Assembly (NCBI GenBank): GCA_003212795.1
Contig: QCOV01000003.1
Coordinates: 75,001-139,000, forward strand
Reading direction: 5' to 3'
From: OCS116 cluster bacterium AG-435-F03
GTDB taxonomy: Bacteria > Pseudomonadota > Alphaproteobacteria > MED-G09
Length of the DNA stretch: 64,000 nucleotides
The translations under genes were made by a program, and so were the position numbers. Below are positions 27,192-33,866 of this stretch, one piece after another (position 1 is the first letter of the stretch; every line of letters begins with the position of its first letter). Below the pieces are notes generated by a model. The model was not told where the DNA came from. It ran no database searches and saw nothing but the letters and a program-made list of their open reading frames with translations.

Positions 27192-28265
27192 TCATGAACC
27201 TACTTTTAAAGATATCAGAGGAAGATCAAGAAAAGAAACAAAACCTGGCTCAGCATCACAGACATAAGGTATCGCATTTACCCCATGCATAGCTGTTGAA
27301 ATAAGAGGATCATCATTCCAGTCATGACTGAAAGAGACTTTCATTTTTGGCACTCCCTCAACTTCTACAGTAACACCTACAGGATCATTCCATTCTGGCG
27401 CTGAATCTTCGCTCGCTCTATAAATTGCCTCTTGAATAATTGTAACATCATTAGAGCAATTTCCTGTCCATTTACGTCTTTGTGCAGCAATAGTTCCTTT
27501 AGCAATTTTACCTGCAGCAATTTCAAAGTCTTTTTCAGCAGTAACCAGTTTTAAATCTTCTTCAACATCTAAAACTTCCACACCTATTCCTTCAGCAATG
27601 AGATAAATAGCTTCTTTAAATAAACCTGATAACCACGCCTCATAGCGTTCAGCTTCAACTTCATATTCTTCCATAGTCTTGCCCATAAGCATCCCATCAA
27701 TAACGATCTCTTTTGAAGGATAATAAGAAAACTCTGAACTCTCACTTACAATTATTTTTTTAATTTCCTGAGACATCCCAGTCATTGTAAGAGGGACCAA
27801 CTCAGCAAGCCAACCAGGATTATATCCTGTTCCATGCAAGCTTACTCCGCCCTCTTTACATGCGCTTTCAATTTCATTTAAATAATCTTCTCCAAATGCT
27901 TTAGGAAAAAGAAAACCAACTGTAGTAACTACATTAATTCCACTTCTTAGAATTTTGATAATATTTTTTTTATCGAGATCGGGGTCCTCATTAACTCTAA
28001 ATGAGGCTAAAGGAGTATAATTAATACAATCAATATCTAAATCTGCATTTAAAAATTCATCTATATTATTTGTAGCTTTTACCCCTAATTCTTCAATGCC
28101 AATAATGGCTCCAGCATCCATCCCGATTTTGTTTTCATCAGAAACTATTAAACCGGAAAGATTTAAATCTTTTCTATTATTAATACCAATGATTGAAGCC
28201 TTACCAACATTGCCGCTTGACCATTGAACAACATTATATGTTTCTTTTTTCAAAATATTCTCCAT
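27192..28265 (-). CDS. DapB-like NAD(P)-dependent oxidoreductase
   Basis: The 357-residue protein starts with a Rossmann motif, YNVVQWSSGNVGKASIIGIN (about 10-29), and shows the features of the dihydrodipicolinate-reductase-like family (YNPGWLAELVPL, about 149-160), which also holds 2,4-diaminopentanoate dehydrogenase. Such proteins occur mainly in actinobacteria and marine proteobacteria and act on unknown amino or oxo substrates. True DapB is much shorter. The ATG at 28265 lacks an upstream ribosome site; a TTG at 28253, six bases after GGAG, is a credible alternative start. Confidence 0.75.
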   Translation of the reverse strand: MENILKKETYNVVQWSSGNVGKASIIGINNRKDLNLSGLIVSDENKIGMDAGAIIGIEELGVKATNNIDEFLNADLDIDCINYTPLASFRVNEDPDLDKKNIIKILRSGINVVTTVGFLFPKAFGEDYLNEIESACKEGGVSLHGTGYNPGWLAELVPLTMTGMSQEIKKIIVSESSEFSYYPSKEIVIDGMLMGKTMEEYEVEAERYEAWLSGLFKEAIYLIAEGIGVEVLDVEEDLKLVTAEKDFEIAAGKIAKGTIAAQRRKWTGNCSNDVTIIQEAIYRASEDSAPEWNDPVGVTVEVEGVPKMKVSFSHDWNDDPLISTAMHGVNAIPYVCDAEPGFVSFLDLPLISLKVGS

Positions 28266-28350
28266 TTATTAAAAAATATCTTAATTTGCTAATTAGATTA
28301 TGTCATGAGATTTACATTTTAATATAAACTATTCATATAAATAAATTTAT

Positions 28351-28379
28351 AAAAAAAGGCCATCACTAGAGTGATGGCC
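28351..28379 (-). terminator. Intrinsic terminator after ppx
   Basis: GGCCATCACT and its exact complement form a 10-base inverted repeat at 28358-28379 (practical loop of four bases). On the minus strand the hairpin is followed by seven Ts (28357-28351). It lies 70 bases downstream of the ppx stop and would end the arsC-aquaporin-ppk2-ppx transcript. Confidence 0.9.
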
Positions 28380-28448
28380 TGAACTTATTTAAGCTGAATA
28401 AAACATTGTGGGGAGGTTAGTAATATTCAAACAAATTCGCTAACACAT

Positions 28449-29378
28449 TTAAGCGCACAATGTGTCATATTTATAAACATTAGGTAAAACTTTTTTTATT
28501 TGCGAATAGGCTATTCCATCTATTAATCCCCAAGGTAATGCATAAATTTTTTTTATTTTAAGCTTTTGAGCTATATATAGATATATTGAACCAGTATATT
28601 TTATAGTTTCTGCTCTATCAGAGGTAATATTAAGGAGATCACTTGTGCGCTTTTTATCGAGATAGCTAATAGAATAAATTAAATCATTAAAATCTTCAGT
28701 TTTAAAATTATCTTTATTTTGTTTTTTTATTAAACCTCTTATTCCTCCACCGCTACCAAACATATAATTAAAATTTTTATTTTCAAAATTTGATAAGTAA
28801 TTACCCATTTCTTGCCATTTGAGTTTATTGATTTTTGACTGATATAAAGAAACACCGCCAATAGGAAAGGATTTTAAATCAAAAATTTTTCCTCCTTTAA
28901 TAAATATTAATTCTGTACTACCTCCGCCAACATCAACTATGACATAATTTTTTTCTGTATTTGTTTTATCAATTAATGTGTTATTAGGAATACCAAGATT
29001 CTTAATAAGTTTGATTTCATCTTCACCAGAGATAACTTCTATTTCAAGGTCACAAAATTTTCTCAACTCATTAATAATATTTCCTCTATTTTTTGCCTGC
29101 CTGATTGCAGCAGTTGCGCAAGCTCGAACATAATTAACCCCATTGTCTTTTGCTGTTTTTTCAAAGTCTTTTAAAAGTTTACCCAATTTTTTAATCGTCT
29201 TCTTTTTAATTTTTTTATTGGACCCATCATAAATATCTTTTGCTAGTCGTAATGGTACTCTTCTTCTTAATTCCTTGATTTCATATAAAGATTCACATGC
29301 AGCGTCATAATTATATATTCTATTTTTGATAGAATTTGAGCCTATATCTATTGCTGATATTTTAAACGAATCACCCAA
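28449..29378 (-). CDS. ppx: Ppx/GppA family exopolyphosphatase
   Basis: The 309-residue protein belongs to the ASKHA-fold Ppx/GppA family: ISAIDIGSNSIKNRIY (about 7-22), ACATAAIRQAKN (about 88-99), and the phosphate-loop VIVDVGGGSTELIFIKGG (about 143-160). Members cleave terminal phosphate from polyphosphate or pppGpp. It is the short form lacking the C-terminal HD-like domain. It overlaps ppk2 by eight bases, so a polyphosphate synthesiser/user and a degrader are made together, apparently under phosphate control. Confidence 0.9.
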   Translation of the reverse strand: MGDSFKISAIDIGSNSIKNRIYNYDAACESLYEIKELRRRVPLRLAKDIYDGSNKKIKKKTIKKLGKLLKDFEKTAKDNGVNYVRACATAAIRQAKNRGNIINELRKFCDLEIEVISGEDEIKLIKNLGIPNNTLIDKTNTEKNYVIVDVGGGSTELIFIKGGKIFDLKSFPIGGVSLYQSKINKLKWQEMGNYLSNFENKNFNYMFGSGGGIRGLIKKQNKDNFKTEDFNDLIYSISYLDKKRTSDLLNITSDRAETIKYTGSIYLYIAQKLKIKKIYALPWGLIDGIAYSQIKKVLPNVYKYDTLCA

Positions 29379-30198
29379 GATATTTAGATAGTATCTTGTA
29401 TTGATTATAATTCAAATTTTCAAAGACTTCTCCCTCATAGATAAATTGATAATGTCTAGATTCATTATCTAAATTTCTGGGCTTTAAAACTTTTTTCTTA
29501 TTATATTCCAACTTATTTATGAGGTAATGCATTGATGAAATTCTAGCTAATCTTTTATTATGAGCATTAATAACAACCCACGGAGCTTTATTTGTTGATG
29601 TTCTTTCAAACATTTGTTCTTTATATAATTTAAAAACATCAAACTTATTCACAATTTGAGAGTCAGTATCAGAAAATTTCCAATATTTAATTGGGCTATC
29701 TTTTCGAGATTTAAGCCTGTGTTGCTGAGATTCTTTATCAATAGATAAATAAAACTTCACCAACTCAACTTTATCATCCATGAGCTCTTCTTCCCATGTG
29801 TTAACTCTATTCATAAAATTTTTATATTGCCTTTGAGAACAAAATCCTAAAGTTGGCTCAATTAACGCTCTGCTATACCATGAGCGATCAAAAAAAACTA
29901 TTTCACCAGGTTTTGGAATTTTTTTTTCATATCGATGAAACCAATTCTTTGACTCCGCTTTTGTAGGAACCCCCAAGTGAACATAAGAAATTTTATCAGG
30001 TATTAAATTTTCAGAAAATTGCTTTATTGCTGCAGTTTTACCTGCTGAATCTCTACCTTCAAAAATAACGGCTATTTTTCTTTTGTTATTAATAACATCT
30101 TGCTGAAGTTTTACTAACTCTACTTGGAGACGATATTTCTCATTTGCATATGCTTTCTGAGATAATTTCTTATATTCTCTTAGATCATAAATAATCAT
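29371..30198 (-). CDS. ppk2: Polyphosphate kinase 2 family protein
   Basis: PPK2 enzymes transfer phosphate between polyphosphate and nucleotides, often making ATP or GTP from polyphosphate. The 275-residue protein has Walker A IFEGRDSAGKTAAIKQF (about 45-61), the lid/Walker B region GEIVFFDRSWYSRALIEP (about 98-115) and WKFSDTDSQ, all typical of PPK2 class I. It lies 27 bases downstream of the aquaporin gene and overlaps ppx. Preference for ADP or AMP cannot be read safely from sequence. Confidence 0.93.
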   Translation of the reverse strand: MIIYDLREYKKLSQKAYANEKYRLQVELVKLQQDVINNKRKIAVIFEGRDSAGKTAAIKQFSENLIPDKISYVHLGVPTKAESKNWFHRYEKKIPKPGEIVFFDRSWYSRALIEPTLGFCSQRQYKNFMNRVNTWEEELMDDKVELVKFYLSIDKESQQHRLKSRKDSPIKYWKFSDTDSQIVNKFDVFKLYKEQMFERTSTNKAPWVVINAHNKRLARISSMHYLINKLEYNKKKVLKPRNLDNESRHYQFIYEGEVFENLNYNQYKILSKYLG

Positions 30199-30225
30199 TA
30201 ATACTCTCCAGTTAAATGACTTACA

Positions 30226-30888
30226 TTATTTTTTGTTCAAAAACCTTATGAAATAAAATGCTATTAGAGCCCCAATTATTTGTGCAATTATAAAGATCAA
30301 AATAGAATTTGGGTTTATTCCAGTAAAATTATCAGTAAAAACTCTTGATATTGTAACAGCAGGATTGGCAAAAGAAGTTGAAGAAGTGAACCAATAAGCT
30401 CCAGAAATATATAATCCTACACTTGCAGCAATAGTATTAGATTTATTTGCTTCAATTAGTCCAAATATAGTTGCTACTAATCCAAATGTAGCAATTATTT
30501 CACTAATAAATAACTTATCCGAATATCTCTCAACCTGAGAAAAGACAAATAGATAATCTGTAAACATATAATTTGCAATTATCGCACCCAAAATTCCGCC
30601 AAAGATTTGAGCAGTAGAAAAATTTATAAATTGTTTAATTGTTAAATCGCCTCTCAACATAAAACAAAATGAAACTACGGGATTAAAATGTGCCCCTGAA
30701 TAAGTAGAAAAAATATTGATAAGAACAAAAAGCATTACACCAGTAGCTAATGTATTTGCAATAAGTTGGTTGCCGGGTGAATCATTAAATAAATTTTCAG
30801 CCATATGACCCGAACCAATAACAGTTGCAACTAAAAAGAATGTACCAATTAATTCACTAAGAAGTTTTTTAGTCATTTGCTGCCTCAA
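30226..30888 (-). CDS. Aquaporin/aquaglyceroporin (AqpS-like)
   Basis: The 220-residue MIP channel has six membrane helices and both half-helix motifs: SGAHFNPVV (about 64-72) and SFANPAVTIS (about 171-180). The first NPA box is NPV, a substitution also common in bacterial arsenic-operon aquaporins. The gene overlaps arsC by 20 bases. In Sinorhizobium the AqpS channel lets arsenite made by ArsC leave the cell, and the same pairing here suggests the same job. Other small neutral solutes remain possible. Confidence 0.88.
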   Translation of the reverse strand: MRQQMTKKLLSELIGTFFLVATVIGSGHMAENLFNDSPGNQLIANTLATGVMLFVLINIFSTYSGAHFNPVVSFCFMLRGDLTIKQFINFSTAQIFGGILGAIIANYMFTDYLFVFSQVERYSDKLFISEIIATFGLVATIFGLIEANKSNTIAASVGLYISGAYWFTSSTSFANPAVTISRVFTDNFTGINPNSILIFIIAQIIGALIAFYFIRFLNKK

Positions 30889-31420
30889 TTAAATAATTAC
30901 TAATCACCAAAGAAATTTGGTTTCTTCGGTCACTCTTTTTCAAATCTTGAAATTCCTTTTTTTTGGCAATAAATTCAGTTGAAGCAACAGCATCTTTTAA
31001 GAATTGAAATCGTAAACTCAAAATAATAAAAATATTTTCAAAAGCTTTCATAGCTTCATCTTCTGATGAAAAAATTGCTGGATCATCTAAATTCCATGAA
31101 ATCTTCGGAATATCACCAAGCCAAACTGGACATGATGTTTCTTCGGCATTTTGACACAATGTCACTATAATATCAGGTGACCAAGATCCTTTTATTTTTT
31201 TTTCAATATTAAATTCTTCCCAAGATTTACTTCTTAAATATGATTTACTGATAGCAAATTTTTTGAGTGTTTTAATGCAAAATGGATTAACTTCGCCAAC
31301 TGGATCACTCCCTGCTGACTGAAAGGATAGATCATCAAACTCAAAGCTGTTAGCAATGCCTTCAGCCATTATTGACCTAGCAGAATTTCCTGTACACAAA
31401 AAAAGAATCTTATTTTTCAT
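30869..31420 (-). CDS. arsC: Arsenate reductase, low-molecular-weight phosphatase type
   Basis: The protein begins KILFLCTGNSARSIMAEGIA with the phosphatase P-loop C-X5-R (Cys9, Arg15), as in thioredoxin- or glutaredoxin-linked ArsC, and it has VTLCQNAEETSCPVW with further cysteines for the redox relay and ISWNLDDPA near residue 105. At 183 residues it is about 40 longer than the usual form, with a basic C-terminal helix. It overlaps the aquaporin gene. No arsR or arsB is adjacent; a PHO-box-like promoter lies directly upstream. A protein tyrosine phosphatase is less likely. Confidence 0.87.
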   Translation of the reverse strand: MKNKILFLCTGNSARSIMAEGIANSFEFDDLSFQSAGSDPVGEVNPFCIKTLKKFAISKSYLRSKSWEEFNIEKKIKGSWSPDIIVTLCQNAEETSCPVWLGDIPKISWNLDDPAIFSSEDEAMKAFENIFIILSLRFQFLKDAVASTEFIAKKKEFQDLKKSDRRNQISLVISNYLIEAAND

Positions 31421-31446
31421 AAGTCCAAACTATTTTATTGCGCGTT

Positions 31447-31480
31447 AATATAATTGATTAATATTACAGAAATATTACAA
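31447..31480 (-). promoter_or_regulatory. PHO-box-like promoter of arsC-aquaporin-ppk2-ppx
   Basis: On the minus strand 31480-31463 reads TTGTAAT-ATTT-CTGTAAT, matching CTGTCAT-N4-CTGTCAT at 5/7 and 6/7. Ten bases later is TATATT (31452-31447), a good -10, the same spacing as at the porin promoter. The site begins 15 bases from the lysR stop and ends 26 bases from the arsC start. Confidence 0.68.
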
Positions 31481-31494
31481 AGTATTTTAAAAAA

Positions 31495-32439
31495 TTATAG
31501 AAATACTTCGTCTTTAACACCAAAGAGAACACCGCGCATCCAAGCATTTGCTGGATCATCAGTAGATCTTTTATTCCATATCATTTTCACTGAAAATTCA
31601 TCTGATTTAAATGGTAGAGAAACTACATCAAATTCATCTTTGTTATTTACTAGGGCGCTAACATTACTTGATAATGATATAATACAGTCTGTCTCGCGAA
31701 CTATTTCAATTGCAGCTTGATAATAATTCACTGATACCATTTTATTTCGTTTTCTTCCCATTTTCGCTAATGTCACATCTACAGGGCTATTACTGATACC
31801 ATCTATACTAATGAATACATGGTCTGCAGCTAAAAAGTTTTCAAAACTTATCTTATTATTTTTAATTAATGGATGGCCTTTCCTTGCAACGCATCGATAA
31901 GTATCACGATAAACTTCAAAGCTATCAAAATATTCATCAAATCTTTGTCCAACAGGTGATTCCATTTCCTGGACCATATGTGGATCGGCAGCCAAGATAA
32001 AATCAATATCATGATTTTTTAATCTTTCTAAAACACCATTTTGCAAAGCAATATTTGTTATTTTTATTTTTGGTGCTTCTTCTTGAAGTGTTTGAACTAC
32101 CCTAGCGGCAACTTTTGATGCAGCAACATCAGGTGTACAAAAAACAAATCTTTTTTCAGACTCTGCTGGATTAAAACCTTCACGTGTCAATGTACCATCA
32201 ATTAATTCCAGTGCTTTTTTTATAGGACCAACAAATTCTAAGGCTGCAGGTGTTGGCTGCATGCGATCGCCTGATCGAAAAAAAAGATCATCCTTCATTG
32301 TATAACGCAATCTATTAAGAGCGTTACTTACAGCAGATTGGGATAAATTAAGTTTATCAGAAGCTTTTGTTATTGAGCCTTCGTCAAAGATTGAATCAAA
32401 GACAACAAGCAGATTTAAATCAAGATTATTAAAATTCAT
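31495..32439 (-). CDS. LysR family transcriptional regulator
   Basis: The 314-residue protein has the N-terminal winged helix-turn-helix: NLDLNLLVVFDSIFDEGSIT and LSQSAVSNALNRLR (about 33-46). The C-terminal part (about 90-300) is the type 2 periplasmic-binding-like effector domain. The start is close to the NodD/LinR type with FNNLDLNLL. It is divergent from two small ORFs and the SMP-30 gene across about 100 bases, so it may control that side. Its effector is unknown. Confidence 0.92.
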   Translation of the reverse strand: MNFNNLDLNLLVVFDSIFDEGSITKASDKLNLSQSAVSNALNRLRYTMKDDLFFRSGDRMQPTPAALEFVGPIKKALELIDGTLTREGFNPAESEKRFVFCTPDVAASKVAARVVQTLQEEAPKIKITNIALQNGVLERLKNHDIDFILAADPHMVQEMESPVGQRFDEYFDSFEVYRDTYRCVARKGHPLIKNNKISFENFLAADHVFISIDGISNSPVDVTLAKMGRKRNKMVSVNYYQAAIEIVRETDCIISLSSNVSALVNNKDEFDVVSLPFKSDEFSVKMIWNKRSTDDPANAWMRGVLFGVKDEVFL

Positions 32440-32543
32440 TTTATGAATACTCTACATTTTTATAATTCATTTGATAAATATATAGGAGATCACTATATAT
32501 AAGTCAATATTAATTCACTGACATAATTTTTATAGGAGAAAAA

Positions 32544-32621
32544 ATGTCAATACTTAAAAACATACTAATAGTGTTCTTATTCGCATCGGTGCTAATAGCA
32601 ATACAACCTGTTTTTATATAG
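32544..32621 (+). CDS. Small ORF: 25-residue membrane peptide
   Basis: This ORF is too short for usual gene calls. It encodes 25 residues starting MSILKNILIVFLFASV, a single hydrophobic helix with a basic N-terminus, ending in TAG. AGGAG lies six bases before the ATG, a near-ideal ribosome site in this AT-rich genome. It is divergent from lysR. I recognise no family; it could be a membrane microprotein or a leader peptide for the structured RNA that follows. Confidence 0.5.
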   Translation: MSILKNILIVFLFASVLIAIQPVFI

Positions 32622-32684
32622 TTTCGACGATCAGTCAATATTGATTTAACTGATTAACAAAATTTAGCTGAAAAGCAAACGGTA

Positions 32685-32739
32685 TTGGGTAATCTTACCA
32701 TCCTTCCCCCTCCCAACCCTTCAAGGTGGGATTACCCAA
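32685..32739 (+). ncRNA. Structured RNA element with C-rich loop
   Basis: TTGGGTAATC at 32685-32694 pairs perfectly with GATTACCCAA at 32730-32739. Inside, CCATCCTT (32698-32705) can pair with AAGGTGG (32723-32729) with one bulge, leaving a pyrimidine-rich loop with CCCCCTCCC. There is only a short A-rich tail, so it is not a plain terminator. It lies between two small ORFs. The C-rich loop could pair with Shine-Dalgarno sequences, as in alphaproteobacterial CCUCCUCCC-motif small RNAs; this is an analogy, not a family match. Confidence 0.5.
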
Positions 32740-32758
32740 AAAACTTTAGGAAAGAAAA

Positions 32759-32920
32759 ATGAATTTAAATAAAGATATAATAGATTTTAAAGAACCAGAA
32801 CTTAGAAAAAAAGTTGATAGAATCCAATATGAGAGAGAAATGACATCAATTGCTATATTTTTATTTATAGAAAAACTTTCAAAATTCTTCGGAATTTCAC
32901 AATCTCAATTCAAACAATAA
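32759..32920 (+). CDS. Small ORF: 53-residue charged protein
   Basis: This 53-residue ORF follows AGGAAAG with good spacing. The N-terminal 28 residues are strongly charged (KEPELRKKVDRIQYEREM), then a hydrophobic stretch (SIAIFLFIEKLSKFFGI, about 30-46) that could be an amphipathic membrane-binding helix. I do not recognise the family. It lies 19 bases after the RNA hairpin and 38 bases before the SMP-30 gene. Coding is supported by the ribosome site and position only. Confidence 0.5.
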   Translation: MNLNKDIIDFKEPELRKKVDRIQYEREMTSIAIFLFIEKLSKFFGISQSQFKQ

Positions 32921-32958
32921 TTTAAAACAACAACATTTTGTTCTATATTTTCTCTGTA

Positions 32959-33819
32959 ATGAGAGAAAACACAATCGTAGTTGATGGATTAACTTTTCCT
33001 GAAGGCCCAAGGTGGTACAAGGATAAATTATATTTTTCGGATTTTTTTACTCATCAAGTTTACGCTACAGACCCCTTAGGGGACTGCACTAGTATACTTA
33101 AAGTGCCTAACCAGCCATCCGGTTTAGGATGGTTACCTGATGGAACTCTTCTTGTTGTTTCTATGATTGATCAAAAAGTTTTAGCATATAAAGATAATGC
33201 ATTAACAGAATATGCAGACTGTTCTGAATATGCCAATTTTCATTGTAATGATATGATAGTGAATACGAATGGGAATGCGTATATTGGGAATTTTGGTTTT
33301 AACAGTCGTAATAATGAAAGTATCAAATCTACAAATCTCATTCTTGTTCGACCGAATGAGAAACCTATAGTAGCTGCAGATGATCTCTATTTCCCTAACG
33401 GAACAATCATAACAGAGGACAACAAAACTTTAATAATAGGTGAAACTTACGCTGCAAAATTAACTGCTTTTGATATTAATGATGATGGATCATTATCAAA
33501 CAGAAGATTATGGGCTGATTTAGCTAATATAGAGAAAGACTATAGGCCAGTTCCTGATGGAATATGTCTTGATAAAGAAAATGCCATTTGGATGGCCTCT
33601 CCAAGCACAAATGAAGTCATTCGAATACAAGAAGGTGGCATCATACTTGATAAAATAAGTGTTCAAACAAATGCTTACGCTTGTGTATTGGGAGGAAAAG
33701 ATAGAAGAACATTATTTGTTTGCACATCAGGAGGTTCGGATATGCAATCCTGTATAGAGAAGAAAGAAGGTAGAATAGAATCTTTTCAAGTTGATATTCC
33801 AGGAGCTGGAATTCCATAA
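32959..33819 (+). CDS. SMP-30/gluconolactonase-like protein
   Basis: The 286-residue beta-propeller hydrolase has the metal-site elements of the SMP-30 family: TFPEGPRWYKDKLYFSDFFT (about 11-30, with the first Glu), FPNGTIITEDNKTLIIGETY (about 145-164), and VPDGICLDKENAIWMASPST (about 198-217). Members hydrolyse sugar lactones or similar esters with a divalent metal. I chose the ATG at 32959; a TTG at 32938 would add seven residues. It has its own terminator directly after the stop. It points toward the TonB receptors, suggesting carbohydrate or aromatic-lactone use. Confidence 0.86.
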   Translation: MRENTIVVDGLTFPEGPRWYKDKLYFSDFFTHQVYATDPLGDCTSILKVPNQPSGLGWLPDGTLLVVSMIDQKVLAYKDNALTEYADCSEYANFHCNDMIVNTNGNAYIGNFGFNSRNNESIKSTNLILVRPNEKPIVAADDLYFPNGTIITEDNKTLIIGETYAAKLTAFDINDDGSLSNRRLWADLANIEKDYRPVPDGICLDKENAIWMASPSTNEVIRIQEGGIILDKISVQTNAYACVLGGKDRRTLFVCTSGGSDMQSCIEKKEGRIESFQVDIPGAGIP

Positions 33820-33824
33820 AAAAA

Positions 33825-33853
33825 CCCCAGCTAAACTGGGGTTTTTCTTTTTT
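33825..33853 (+). terminator. Bidirectional intrinsic terminator
   Basis: CCCCAG-CTAAA-CTGGGG hairpin (33825-33841) followed by TTTTTCTTTTTTT on the plus strand and preceded by an A-run, so it can serve the SMP-30 gene and also the convergent TonB receptor gene ending at 33867. Confidence 0.9.
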
Positions 33854-33866
33854 TATTTAGTTAAAT

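Noticed and set aside
32685-32739. Ordinary intrinsic terminator
   Set aside because: The stem is strong, but the long C-rich loop, inner stem and lack of a T-run on the plus strand do not fit.
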